Shown: piece by piece, positions 27,125 through 35,841 of the stretch
How the letters are laid out: every line of letters starts with the position of its first letter
Numbering within the stretch: the first letter of the stretch is position 1
Assembly (NCBI RefSeq): GCF_015207005.2
Contig: NZ_JADEXS020000001.1
Coordinates: 4,216,001 to 4,280,000 of the forward strand
DNA length: 64,000 nucleotides
DNA from: Desmonostoc muscorum LEGE 12446
GTDB taxonomy: Bacteria > Cyanobacteriota > Cyanobacteriia > Cyanobacteriales > Nostocaceae
Direction of reading: 5' to 3'
Made by a program: the position numbers and the translations under genes
The notes under the pieces: model-generated
Database searches by the model: none
What the model was told of the DNA's origin: nothing
What the model saw: only the letters and a program-made list of their open reading frames with translations

Positions 27125-29449
27125 CTAAGAACTAGGAATTTTTGTTTTGGAATTATAAATTGACATCAAGCCAACGGTGACTGCTAAGGACAAAGCTGAG
27201 GGGACAAAAGGCACCCAAGCACCCCAAATTAATAGACCAAAGCAAGCTACATACAGAACACTAGAGGTAACACCAACTGCCAATGCCAACCAGCGGAGTG
27301 AAAGGTTTCGCCAAGCTAGGACTCCTCCCACCACAGACCAACCCCAAATCCAAGCCACCTCAAGCCACAGCGACCAAACCCGCAGCAATGGACGGCCATC
27401 TTCCACAGCACTGAGAATTTGGCTAACCATATGGGCTTGTACCAGGACTCCTGGCATTTGATCATCCAAGGGAACTCCGTAGGGTGTCGGCCAGGTATCT
27501 GGAGAATCTCCTCTTGACACCACACCAATCAAAACAATCCGGTCTTTGATAGCATAAGGATTAACCGGACTAGATAAAAATTCGGTTAGCTTCACCTGTT
27601 CGGCGATTTCCTTTGGGGAACGGTAGTTGAGTAAGATTTGGCCGCCATTGGCATCAATATTTTGATAGGCACCACTACGAGGGTTCAGATTTGGAAAAAC
27701 AGTTTTACCCAACTGCAAATTTCCTTTGGGGGTGAACTTGACTCCAATTCCTGAAGGTCGCAGATAGAGCGAAGCCAGTTGTAGACTGAATGAGTAAGAG
27801 GCAGAACACAATGATGTGGCCTCTTGGTTCATGAATAAAAGATGGCGACGAATAACTCCATCACGGTCGTGTATAAAGTCACTGAATCCCAGATTTGTTG
27901 TCGGAATTTCTGGTGGCGGCTGAATACCTCTGACATTGGTTGTGCCATCGGTCCCTTTACATATGCCAATCAAGTTGGGAGTTTTTTTCAGACGATTAAT
28001 TAAATCTGGGTCTTTGGCCTTAAAATCACGGTAGATATCTAAGCCGATCGCTCTAGGTTGGTACTGATTAAGTTTTTGTAGAAGTTTATTGAGAGATTTT
28101 TCGGAAATGGAAGCTCCGATTAAGGCCTCACCATTTTTTCTTTGAGTTGCCAAATCATCATCGTCAATGGTGATTATCAGCAGTCGGGGATCAATTCCTT
28201 CTTCAGGACGCAATCGCACCATCTCGTCAAAGGCTTGAATTTCTGGATTTTCCAGCATTCCCACCAACCTCGCCCCAAAAACGAAGGCTGCAACTGCCAC
28301 ACTCAATGACAACGCGATGCTAAATCTGCGTTTGCTGGATGGAGGTAAATTCGGTATCTCTTCAATTTCTGTAGACCTTAATTCATCCCAAGTGGGGGGC
28401 ATCTGGGCTGGATTTTGGCAAATCACTGGTAGCCAAGTCGCACAAGGAAATCGATCTTCAAGTCCTTGCAACCGTTCCCGCGCTTGGCGTACTGATTGAT
28501 ATAGAGACTCTCCACTAGCAAAGCCTTGGAGAAAATACTTTAAAAACTCTTGAGCAACTTGGTCTGGAACCGGTTCGCGCATGACAATTATCTGAGGAAT
28601 CTGCAAATCGGCCAATTCTCGCGCCAATCCCAATCCATCGCAGGAATTGAATATAGCCAGTTGCAAACCATTTTCAATAGCTTTTCTCAGAGCATACTTT
28701 AACTCGCCAATGGTCAGACTATCAGTTTTATTCAGGTAAATTCGTCCGCTTTCTCCGTTTCCCTGACTAGAACTATGTCCCGCAAAGAAGAGAATATCCC
28801 AGTTTTTTCCCCAGAGATGTTCAGTTAATTCCTTGCGCTGTGGTTCGACAATAAAAGTGACTTCGGCGTTGCTACACTGTTGCAGTAAAGCTTGATCTGC
28901 TTGGGTGTCAATTCCTTGACTATTACCGACAATTGCCAAAATGTTGACTAAAGGATTTGCAGTGCGTGACTTGTGGATGCGATCGTAAGTTGGTGAAGCA
29001 AGAGCGATTTCAGCCTTGGGGTAGCGTTCTAACAAGTCCCACAAATGCCAGGGTAATAGCTGTAATTGGCTATTTTCTGTTTGTAAAATGACCCGCACTT
29101 CTTCCGTGGACGACAATCTTTCTAACCATTTTTCTCTTACAGAGCGAAATTCCTCCGCTCGCAGCCAGGTATTAAAGCGTGCCCGCAAAATATGAGAAGT
29201 GTTTTCGCAGTCTTGGATCATCGATACATTCGTCACCTGCATTTGCTCAGCATAGAGGCGATAACGATTGCCTATCTGCCGATAACTAGACTGCCAATGA
29301 CTATAGTAGAGCGGCATTTCCGGAAATGGAGGTAATTTCCCTGTGATTTCTGTTGTCGCACGCTCCTGTTCTTCACCAATTTGGAGGGTAACAGCAAACC
29401 CCTGCTCAAAACTACCCTCTCCGAATTTCAGAACTACTAACTTACCCAT
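27125..29449 (-). CDS. CHAT/CHASE2 domain membrane protein (caspase-like protease fused to sensor)
   Basis: 774 residues. Residues about 160-345 are a CHAT domain with the catalytic dyad expected of caspase-like proteases: His225 (DILFFAGHSSS) and Cys270 (LAIFNSCDG), then IIVMREPVPDQVAQEFLKYF. A first membrane segment at about 373-392 leads to a CHASE2 sensor domain (about 396-675: IQAFDEMVRLRPEEGIDPRL, RAIGLDIYRD, KDRIVLIGVVSRGD), with three more membrane segments at the C-terminus. The protease-like part should be cytoplasmic and the sensor outside. No kinase or cyclase follows CHASE2, which is unlike most CHASE2 proteins. DUF1822 lies upstream and DUF928 downstream in the same direction. 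Confidence 0.9.
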   Translation of the reverse strand: MGKLVVLKFGEGSFEQGFAVTLQIGEEQERATTEITGKLPPFPEMPLYYSHWQSSYRQIGNRYRLYAEQMQVTNVSMIQDCENTSHILRARFNTWLRAEEFRSVREKWLERLSSTEEVRVILQTENSQLQLLPWHLWDLLERYPKAEIALASPTYDRIHKSRTANPLVNILAIVGNSQGIDTQADQALLQQCSNAEVTFIVEPQRKELTEHLWGKNWDILFFAGHSSSQGNGESGRIYLNKTDSLTIGELKYALRKAIENGLQLAIFNSCDGLGLARELADLQIPQIIVMREPVPDQVAQEFLKYFLQGFASGESLYQSVRQARERLQGLEDRFPCATWLPVICQNPAQMPPTWDELRSTEIEEIPNLPPSSKRRFSIALSLSVAVAAFVFGARLVGMLENPEIQAFDEMVRLRPEEGIDPRLLIITIDDDDLATQRKNGEALIGASISEKSLNKLLQKLNQYQPRAIGLDIYRDFKAKDPDLINRLKKTPNLIGICKGTDGTTNVRGIQPPPEIPTTNLGFSDFIHDRDGVIRRHLLFMNQEATSLCSASYSFSLQLASLYLRPSGIGVKFTPKGNLQLGKTVFPNLNPRSGAYQNIDANGGQILLNYRSPKEIAEQVKLTEFLSSPVNPYAIKDRIVLIGVVSRGDSPDTWPTPYGVPLDDQMPGVLVQAHMVSQILSAVEDGRPLLRVWSLWLEVAWIWGWSVVGGVLAWRNLSLRWLALAVGVTSSVLYVACFGLLIWGAWVPFVPSALSLAVTVGLMSIYNSKTKIPSS

Positions 29450-29621
29450 GACCGTCGCTATCCCTCTTCCTGTGCAAATTCACAAACCTCTGATGTCTGA
29501 TGACAAGCTTCAGAAGTGTGTACAGAACTTTTTTGAAAATCCCAAAAAGCCGGTTTAAATTTTTAATTAATCAATTTACCACTTATAAACTACCGACAAA
29601 GAGGGAAGATAGCTAGATATT

Positions 29622-30590
29622 TTAAATCCGGAAATGTTCGGTAATACTAGTACCATTCAATGCTACCCTAACGCTAAATTCTTCTGTGGGTTCACCGCGA
29701 AACTGTAACTGAATGTAATTGTCTGATTTTCTGGATTGAGCATCCAAAAAGACTGCTCCCGAACTATCTAGAACGGTGAGATGCACTCCTGGTGGTAAGT
29801 AAATTTGACTACCAGTTGCGTGCAACTGGAGGTGGATACTCGTTTGTTGATTCTTTTCTGGGCTAATTTCCACAATCAACATCACCGGGTGATTCAGAAT
29901 TTGGATGCCCAAATCAATCAGTTTTGCACGTTTAGTAAATAATTCTGGTTCGTTTAGAGCATTTAGTTCCACAGTTTCAATACTACGAAAAGCATAAGCT
30001 GGTCTAAGTTCTGGCAGATTCCACAAAGATTCAACAGTTTGCCAGCCCGTCTCAAATATACCAGCAAACCACTGACTCAAATTCACCAGTGAGGCAAGTG
30101 GAGATTCCCGCAGCTGTGCCATATGGTCGATAAATGCTTCCAATGGTTGCAGTTGTCTTAAAGGTAGTGTTTCAGTTGCAACACTAGGCACAAAACCCAA
30201 TAGCTTCGCTTCTTGGAGCAATTCATCAAATTCAACCACTAAATAACCTACCCGTTCTTCCCAGGTTTCTGGAGGAATGGAACATATCTGCTGGTGTTTG
30301 TGAACAGGGCGACACTCAAGACGACCAACTGAAGGCACTTCTAAGTCAGCGACATTCCCGCAGAGGCGCATGATGGGGTTCCAACTGTCACCAGCTGCGA
30401 GATCAGTTGGAATATCCATCATCTGCAAATAGTCATTCACCACCCATACAGCTAGAGTATTCAGCCGGACTTGCTCTGCTTTTTGAGAATTTGGCTGCTG
30501 GTTAGCAAATTGTTGGGCAGTTATGCGAGCTGTTTGGGAAATTGGCAATGTTAAGGTGAAATCGTCTAGCTGATAGGTGGAGTTATTCAT
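29622..30590 (-). CDS. DUF1822 family protein
   Basis: 322 residues. The N-terminus (FTLTLPISQTARITAQQFAN, then NTLAVWVVNDYLQMMDIPTD) and the LECRPV..H and ERVGYLVVEFDELLQEAKLLGF segments match the cyanobacterial DUF1822 family. The C-terminus is beta-rich (IHLQLHATGSQIYLPPGVHL, then IQLQFRGEPTEEFSVRVAL). No membrane segment or signal peptide. It is the first gene of the leftward series with CHAT/CHASE2 (172 bp downstream) and DUF928. Function unknown; a regulatory or partner role for the CHAT protein is inference from position. Confidence 0.85.
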   Translation of the reverse strand: MNNSTYQLDDFTLTLPISQTARITAQQFANQQPNSQKAEQVRLNTLAVWVVNDYLQMMDIPTDLAAGDSWNPIMRLCGNVADLEVPSVGRLECRPVHKHQQICSIPPETWEERVGYLVVEFDELLQEAKLLGFVPSVATETLPLRQLQPLEAFIDHMAQLRESPLASLVNLSQWFAGIFETGWQTVESLWNLPELRPAYAFRSIETVELNALNEPELFTKRAKLIDLGIQILNHPVMLIVEISPEKNQQTSIHLQLHATGSQIYLPPGVHLTVLDSSGAVFLDAQSRKSDNYIQLQFRGEPTEEFSVRVALNGTSITEHFRI

Positions 30591-30865
30591 AAGTCAGTTT
30601 CTAGTGATCAACGCTGCTATGTACATATCGCCCGTATTCACTAAATTTATGCCACAAAAGAGAGAATGATTCTTAAAAAATAGAAATGGGGAGTGGGGAG
30701 TGGGGAGTGGGGAGTGGGGAGGTGGGGAGATGAGGGGGAAGAATTGTAAGTTTTACTCTAGAATTTCAGTTTACAATAACTAAGTCAATATTGAAACTCA
30801 GGTTCATTTCAGTATTTAAGTTTGCAATGAGTAAAACTTATGATACTGAAGACATCAGGCAAAAT
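30591..30865. other. Divergent promoter region with GTGGGGAGTGGGGA repeats
   Basis: Lies between the DUF1822 gene (leftward) and cobW (rightward). About five copies of GGGGAGT(G) occupy 30687-30722. No defined promoter motif is visible. Confidence 0.5.
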
Positions 30866-31906
30866 ATGGCTGCAAAAATTCCGGTCACAGTAATCACAGG
30901 CTTTTTAGGTAGTGGAAAAACTAGCCTAATTCGTCACTTGCTACAAAACAACCAAGGACGCCGTATTGCGGTTTTGGTCAACGAATTTGGCGAACTCGGT
31001 ATTGATGGCGAATTGTTGAAATCCTGTCAAATTTGCCCTGAGGATGGTGAAGGCGACAGTAATATTTTTGAATTAACCAACGGCTGCTTATGCTGTACCG
31101 TCCAGGAAGAGTTTTACCCGACGATGCAAGAGTTGATTAAGCGGCGGGATAGCATTGATTGTATTTTGATTGAAACCTCTGGTTTAGCGTTACCTAAACC
31201 TTTGATAAAAGCTTTTCGCTGGCAGGAAATTCGCAATGCAGCTACCGTGGATGCGGTGATTACCGTAGTTGATTGTGCAGCAGTAGCAGCGGGGACTTTT
31301 GCCAGCGATCCGCAGGCGATCGCACTTCAGCGCCAAGCAGATGATAGTCTGGAACACGAAACACCTTTGCAAGAACTGTTTGAAGACCAACTTGCTTGTG
31401 CAGACTTAGTGGTGTTGAATAAAATTGACTTGGTGGACGCCGAAACAAAGGCCAGAGTTGAGGAATTAATTAAACAAGAGCTGCCCAGAGTGGTAAAGAT
31501 TGTGGAGAGCGATTGCTCTCGACTCGATGCATCTATATTATTAGGATTCCAAGCCGCAGTCGAAGACAACCTAGATTCTCGTCCCAGTCATCACGACACC
31601 GAAGAAGACCACGAACACGACGAAGAAATTACCTCCGCCAATTTAATTTTAGATCGTGCCTTTGACCCAGAAAAGCTGCAACAGCAGTTGCAAACCTTGG
31701 CACAAGAACAAGAAATTTATCGAATCAAAGGCTTCGTGGCAGTACCAAACAAATCCATGCGCTTAGTAATGCAAGGTGTGGGAACCAGATTTGATAAATT
31801 TTACGATCGCCCCTGGCAACCCGAAGAAGCCAGACAAACCCGCTTAGTTTTCATCGGCCGTGATTTGAAATCCTCAGAAATCGAATCCCAACTCGTAGCT
31901 CTATAA
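30866..31906 (+). CDS. cobW: CobW-type GTP-binding metallochaperone
   Basis: 346 residues from ATG 30866 (MAAKIPVTVITGFLGSGKTS); upstream ATGs at 30791 and 30827 add a leader without family similarity. G1 is GFLGSGKT, the metal-binding motif is GCLCC (ELTNGCLCCTVQEEF), ETSGLALPKP follows, and the guanine motif is NKID. A His/Asp/Glu-rich loop (SHHDTEEDHEHDEE) fits metal binding, and the CobW C-terminal domain is present (IYRIKGFVAVPNKSMRLVMQ). CobW is linked to cobalt insertion in cobalamin synthesis; zinc chaperones of the same family look alike, so the metal is not certain. No cob genes adjoin. Confidence 0.85.
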   Translation: MAAKIPVTVITGFLGSGKTSLIRHLLQNNQGRRIAVLVNEFGELGIDGELLKSCQICPEDGEGDSNIFELTNGCLCCTVQEEFYPTMQELIKRRDSIDCILIETSGLALPKPLIKAFRWQEIRNAATVDAVITVVDCAAVAAGTFASDPQAIALQRQADDSLEHETPLQELFEDQLACADLVVLNKIDLVDAETKARVEELIKQELPRVVKIVESDCSRLDASILLGFQAAVEDNLDSRPSHHDTEEDHEHDEEITSANLILDRAFDPEKLQQQLQTLAQEQEIYRIKGFVAVPNKSMRLVMQGVGTRFDKFYDRPWQPEEARQTRLVFIGRDLKSSEIESQLVAL

Positions 31907-32048
31907 ATTGGGCATTGAGAGTGGTGAGTGAGGAGTTAAGAGTTAGGAGTTTTCTCCTTGTCCCCTTGTCTCCCTTATCTCCCCATCTCTCCATCTCCCC
32001 CACTCCCCACTCCCACTCCCCACTCCCCACTCCCCACTCCACAAAACT
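31907..32048. repeat. Pyrimidine-rich tandem repeats between cobW and the ABA4-like gene
   Basis: CCCCACTCC and CCCTTGTCTCC units fill most of the 142 bp. They may separate what was once one transcription unit. Confidence 0.6.
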
Positions 32049-32507
32049 ATGACGATTTCTCAAATATTTGACATTACCAATATTTTCGTTTTGCCTTTTT
32101 GGACTTTGATGATTTTATTGCCAAATTGGAAAATCACACAGCGAATAATGGCATCATATCTGCCTTTTGTGTTGATAGCTGGAGTATATTTGTATTTGTT
32201 TATCAACAGCATTACGCCAGAAAACGCCCAAGATTTCTCGAATCTCCAATTAGCGAATGTTGCCCGCCTTTTTGCAGATGAAAAAGTTGCAGCAACGGGT
32301 TGGATTCATTATTTGGTGATGGATTTATTTGTTGGTCGCTGGATATATTTAGAAGGGCAAAAAACAGGTGTTTGGACAATTCATTCCCTAGCTTTGTGTT
32401 TCTTTGCCGGTCCTCTGGGATTACTATCTCATATCTTTACTGCCTGGATATCTCAGAAATTTTTCCCCAAGTTTCCGCAAAATGAAGCGGTGACGGTAGC
32501 AGAATAA
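32049..32507 (+). CDS. ABA4-like (DUF4281) family membrane protein
   Basis: 152 residues with four hydrophobic segments: IFVLPFWTLMILLP, LPFVLIAGVYLYLFI, WIHYLVMDLFVGRWIYLE and LCFFAGPLGLLSHIF. These match the ABA4-like family. The plant member is needed for neoxanthin formation and the cyanobacterial members are uncharacterised or tied to carotenoid chemistry. The His-x-x-x-x-Asp (HYLVMD) and Arg-Trp motif of the family is present. It follows cobW in the same direction, likely by chance. Confidence 0.8.
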   Translation: MTISQIFDITNIFVLPFWTLMILLPNWKITQRIMASYLPFVLIAGVYLYLFINSITPENAQDFSNLQLANVARLFADEKVAATGWIHYLVMDLFVGRWIYLEGQKTGVWTIHSLALCFFAGPLGLLSHIFTAWISQKFFPKFPQNEAVTVAE

Positions 32508-32728
32508 CAAGTATCATCAACTGATATACAATTTTAGGGTAGCAAGCACAGCTGTGCCACCCTAAAGTAAAATTACGATTAATCCGAAATACTTAATACC
32601 AAATAAAGTCTAAAATTCTTCTCTTATCCTGTTAATAAATATTAATTTTAACTTTGAATTAGCATTATATAAAATTTTAATTTATCCAAAAATCAAATAT
32701 TGAATTTCCTTTCATTACTCTTGTATAT

Positions 32729-33027
32729 AGCGGTTCCCATTCAGATGCAGTACAACATCATATCGCAAGGTGTAGGGGCACGGCAGTGCCCATACGTGTC
32801 AACTTAACGTGAAACCCTTCATTTACTTACGCTTACTCACCGCGTTACCCCACCCTAACCCTCCCCTTGTAAAGGGGAGGGAAATGGATTTCTTTTTCCC
32901 CCCTTGGAAAGGGGGGATTAAGGGGGGTAAAGCGTATGTGGGATAAGCGTTTAAGCTTAAGTTGACACCTATGGGCAGTGCCGTGCCCCTACAGGTCTAC
33001 CTCACGCTTGTGGGGAAACGCTATACC
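32729..33027 (-). repeat. Dispersed palindromic repeat interrupted by a MITE
   Basis: The outer parts (32729-32790 and 32974-33027) are together the reverse complement of 6292-6401: TAGCGGTTCCCATTCAGATG... on one side and GTGCCCCTACAGGTC...AAACGCTATAC on the other. The central palindrome is broken by the element at 32791-32973. Confidence 0.85.
32791..32973. mobile_element. 183-bp MITE-like element with 17-bp TIR and 9-bp target duplication
   Basis: Ends are CATACGTGTCAACTTAA (32791-32807) and TTAAGTTGACACCTATG (32957-32973), inverted repeats with one mismatch in 17. GGCAGTGCC directly flanks both ends (32782-32790 and 32974-32982), and the uninterrupted host repeat at 6327-6355 has it once. 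The inside is GC-rich hairpin sequence without an ORF. A truncated relative is at 3697-3826. Confidence 0.9.
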
Positions 33028-33115
33028 CTAAGAGGCTATTTATAAAGTAAAAATAAAATTATTGTAGGGTGTGTTAGGCGCATATTTTGAGATTAATTAT
33101 CACAAAAAATATGAA

Positions 33116-33217
33116 CTGGGTCAGACTGAATTAGGCGGTTCCGGCACCCCAGAAGAACTGCTTCATGCTGCCAAAGTCCATTGCGTAGCTTGCTTCACCC
33201 TTTGCGGGTATTGCTAA
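33116..33217 (+). pseudogene. Possible relic of an OsmC/Ohr-type gene
   Basis: A 33-codon frame ending in TAA reads LGQTELGGSGTPEELLHAAK and then VHCVACFTLCGYC. This resembles the OsmC/Ohr core LGGxGTNPEELLAAxxxACF, with a one-residue loss before PEE and an altered cysteine region. No start or remaining domain is found nearby. Chance similarity is possible. Confidence 0.3.
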
Positions 33218-33374
33218 TTGGTATTAGTACAGTTTTGCATCTATCTGTAGATACATATTTTTAGATATGTAACATTTTTATTCAAAAAAGCTAAAAAGTC
33301 TATTAAAATGGGCAAATTTGCTCCATATCGCAGCCTCAACTGATTTTTGACTATTCTTTTTTGGGTGTCAGTGC

Positions 33375-34002
33375 ATGGATGTTCAAAACTCTGCTTCATC
33401 TGCTATCGCTTCTAATTTCAATAGTGTCAAAGCTGAAATATCTTATGTTCAGGCAATGGAGCATTTAATTGAGGTTGTTCAAGCATTGTCACTAGCACGG
33501 ACGCTAAAGCAAATCATGGTGATTGTGCGAAAGTCTGCGCGTGAGTTGACTGGAGCAGATGGAGCTAGTTTTGTCCTACGAGATGGAGATCAATGTTATT
33601 ACGCAGATGAAGATGCGATCGCTCCATTATGGAAAGGGCAACGCTTCCCTATGAGTATTTGCATTGGTGGACATACGATGCGAAACCGTCAGCCTGTTGT
33701 GATTAGCGATATTTATGGAGATGAACGCATTCCATTTGCAGCTTACCAACCGACTTTTGTCAAAAGCTTGGCAATGGTGCCGATCCGGACGTGTAACCCC
33801 ATAGGTGCAATTGGAACATATTGGGCTAAGTTACATCAGCCAACTCTAGAACAAGTGAAGCTATTACAGGCATTGGCAGATACAACGGCTGTGGCAATGG
33901 AAAATGTGCAGATTTATGGTGAACTAGAACAAAGAGTCCGCAATCGAACTGCTGCACTAGAAAAAGAAATAGAAAGGCGTCAAAAAGTTGAGGCAGAAGT
34001 TA
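33375..34002 (+). pseudogene. GAF-GGDEF diguanylate cyclase, 5' part (split by IS630-type element)
   Basis: Encodes residues 1-209: a GAF domain at about 25-190 (TLKQIMVIVRKSARELTGAD, then YADEDAIAPLWKGQRFPMS and PIGAIGTYWAKLHQPTLEQV) and a coiled linker (ELEQRVRNRTAALEKEIERR). The frame continues into the insertion for 17 foreign codons and stops at 34055. Joining it to 35132 restores an open frame of 375 codons (EVIRHLSLTDELTG). The GAF part may still be made as a stand-alone protein. Confidence 0.9.
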
Positions 34003-34063
34003 TACCAATTTTATATGAAGCTGCATATAATAGAGTGAATAAACTGGATAAATAAAAATAAGC

Positions 34064-34573
34064 ATGAGCCGCCCTTTTAAGATTGAAATTGCAGAAAGCG
34101 AAGCAGAACTAAAGAAACGTCTACAAACAGCCAACGTAGGAAACCAGAAAGAAAAACTGATGATGCTGTGGTGGATAAAAAACGGGCAGGTTCATGAACA
34201 GCAAGAAATTGGAAAACGCTTGGCTCTAGATACATCAACTGTCACAAGGTGGTTACAAAGATATAGAGTCGGTGGACTAGATGAATTATTAGAAATTAAA
34301 AAAGCTCCGGGAGCAAAACGAAAAATTGATGAGGTAGCGATCGCGGCACTAACAGAGGAGTTAAAAACAGGAAAAGGCTTTAGTAGCTATGGTGCAATAG
34401 TGGAGTGGTTAAAAAAAGAACAGGGGCTGGAAGTAGAGTATGCAACAGTATATGCGTTAGTGAGATATAAATTAGGAGCAAAACTCAAAGTACCACGTCC
34501 GCAAAGCCATAAGCAGGATGAGAAGTTAGTATCTGAGTTTAAAAAAAACTCGGTATCATTATCGAGAGGCTAG
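34064..34573 (+). CDS. IS630 transposase, N-terminal helix-turn-helix ORF
   Basis: 169 residues. Residues about 15-110 form a bipartite helix-turn-helix DNA-binding region (IKNGQVHEQQEIGKRLALDT, STVTRWLQRYRVGGLDELL, then SSYGAIVEWLKKEQGLEVEY). It ends soon after a run of eight A (34541-34548). The second ORF continues in the -1 frame, so this ORF and 34549-35124 probably make one protein of about 353 residues by frameshift at the slippery A AAA AAC (34543-34549). Confidence 0.85.
   Translation: MSRPFKIEIAESEAELKKRLQTANVGNQKEKLMMLWWIKNGQVHEQQEIGKRLALDTSTVTRWLQRYRVGGLDELLEIKKAPGAKRKIDEVAIAALTEELKTGKGFSSYGAIVEWLKKEQGLEVEYATVYALVRYKLGAKLKVPRPQSHKQDEKLVSEFKKNSVSLSRG
34543..34549 (+). promoter_or_regulatory. 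Probable -1 programmed frameshift site
   Basis: The heptamer A AAA AAC is in the correct phase (codons AAA at 34544 and AAC at 34547 in frame 0). The downstream ORF is open in the -1 frame from 34549 and holds the first catalytic Asp. Frame 0 ends at TAG 24 nt later (34571-34573). Confidence 0.7.
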
Positions 34574-35124
34574 AAAAACATCTAGCACCAGGAAAGTGTA
34601 TTCATTATCTGTGTCAGGATGAAACCAGGGTGGGATTAAAAACTTTAACGGGAAAAGTAATTACGGCCCCTGGAGTCAAACCAACTGTAGCGGTGAAATG
34701 GGAAAGAGAAAATTTTTGGATTTATGGTGCAATTGAACCATTAACAGGACAACATTTTCAGCAAGAATACCCGCAGCTCAATGGTGACTATTTTCAACAG
34801 TTTTTAGACTGGTTATCGCAACAATTAGGTTCAGATTATGCAATTTTACAAATAGACCAAGCTCCTGCTCATATCAGTAGTGCGATTAATTGGCCTGAAA
34901 ATATTATTCCCCTGCTGCAACCACCTCATGCTCCTGAGCTTAATCCCATTGAAAGGCTGTGGCAGTTTCTCAAAAAATCTCTCAAGAATGAACTGTTTTC
35001 TGACTTGCAAGACTTACGCACTCGCCTACAACAATTGTTCGAGCAATTAACATCTGAACAGGTGATTTCCATCTCTTCTTATAACTTTATTTTAGAAGCT
35101 CTTTTCTATGCAGCTTCATATTAA
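34549..35124 (+). CDS. IS630 transposase, C-terminal DDE domain ORF
   Basis: Open from the -1 frameshift point. The DDE_3 catalytic triad is visible: Asp in CQDETRVGL, Asp in ILQIDQAPAHIS, and Glu in ELNPIERLWQFLKKSLK. The first internal ATG is at 34630, which lies after the first catalytic Asp, so independent translation would lose it. This supports expression by frameshift from the upstream ORF. Confidence 0.85.
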   Translation, partial: LGIIIERLEKHLAPGKCIHYLCQDETRVGLKTLTGKVITAPGVKPTVAVKWERENFWIYGAIEPLTGQHFQQEYPQLNGDYFQQFLDWLSQQLGSDYAILQIDQAPAHISSAINWPENIIPLLQPPHAPELNPIERLWQFLKKSLKNELFSDLQDLRTRLQQLFEQLTSEQVISISSYNFILEALFYAASY

Positions 35125-35131
35125 ATTGGTA

Positions 35132-35631
35132 TTAGACACTTATCTCTAACAGATGAATTAACTGGACTGTACAATCGACGAGGCTTTTTTCTACTTACAC
35201 AGCAGCAAGTAAAACTCGCTCATCGCCGACAAAAGCCCTGTTGTCTGTTATTTGTAGATATCGATGGATTGAAGGAAATCAATGATACATTTGGACACGA
35301 AGTTGGAGATCGTGTAATTGTTGACACAGCAGAGCTACTAAAACAAACTTATCGAGATTCTGACATTATTGCCCGATTGGGAGGTGATGAGTTCGTCGTA
35401 TTCATGCCTGAATCTTCAGATCATACGAATGGAATTGCTGCTCGCCTACAAGCAAACGTTGATTTCTTTAATCAGAATCAAGGTAGAAGCTATCATCTAT
35501 CAATGAGTGTTGGAGTTCAACAATGTGTTCTAAATAAAGATGTTTCATTGGAAAAACTGTTATTGCAGGCAGATAAGTCAATGTACCAGCAAAAACGCGC
35601 CAAGGGAAGTTCCATCAAGCAATTTTGTTAA
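35132..35631 (+). pseudogene. GAF-GGDEF diguanylate cyclase, 3' part
   Basis: Reads RHLSLTDELTGLYNRRGFFL, then CCLLFVDIDGLKEINDTFGH, the active-site motif LGGDEFVVFMPE and LLLQADKSMYQQKRAKGSSI. This is a complete GGDEF domain with the conserved Asp/Asn for GTP and metal. The I-site RxxD is not at the usual place before GGDEF (RDSDIIARLGGDEF has R-D-S-D, which may qualify). It has no start codon of its own apart from internal ATGs, because the IS630-type element separates it from its GAF part. Confidence 0.9.
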
Positions 35632-35841
35632 CATTCTTAGTCTGATAAATTAAATATCAATTTATCAAAGTAATTGAGTTTGACCACACTATAAAACTCT
35701 GGGGTATCAACACTAGTAAATATTTACTCTAAGTAATGTAAGTAACTATTGAGGAATTGCGAGTTTTTATGTTACTATTAACTACCCCTTTTCCGAGTAA
35801 CAAGTTTTTTACAAGAGGGATAAGTTAAAATACTCAAAAGG

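Larger units (their letters stand above)
32508..33374. other. 870-bp region with a nested repeat and a possible gene relic
   Basis: Contains the dispersed palindromic repeat 32729-33027 split by a 183-bp element (both listed) and a short coding-like stretch at 33116-33217. A small palindrome of the GGGTAGC...GCCACCC type lies at about 32537-32565. Upstream of 33375 it is AT-rich. Confidence 0.6.
34003..35129 (+). mobile_element. IS630-type insertion sequence
   Basis: The terminal inverted repeats are 25 bp with one mismatch: TACCAATTTTATATGAAGCT... from 34003 and its complement ending at 35131. It is flanked by TA (34001-34002 and 35130-35131), the target duplication of the IS630/Tc1 group. 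Length is about 1.13 kb. It carries two overlapping-frame ORFs for one transposase. It sits within the GAF-GGDEF gene. Confidence 0.92.

Noticed and set aside
27125..29449. CHASE2 adenylate cyclase or kinase
   Set aside because: No cyclase, kinase or GGDEF domain follows CHASE2; the N-terminal domain is CHAT.
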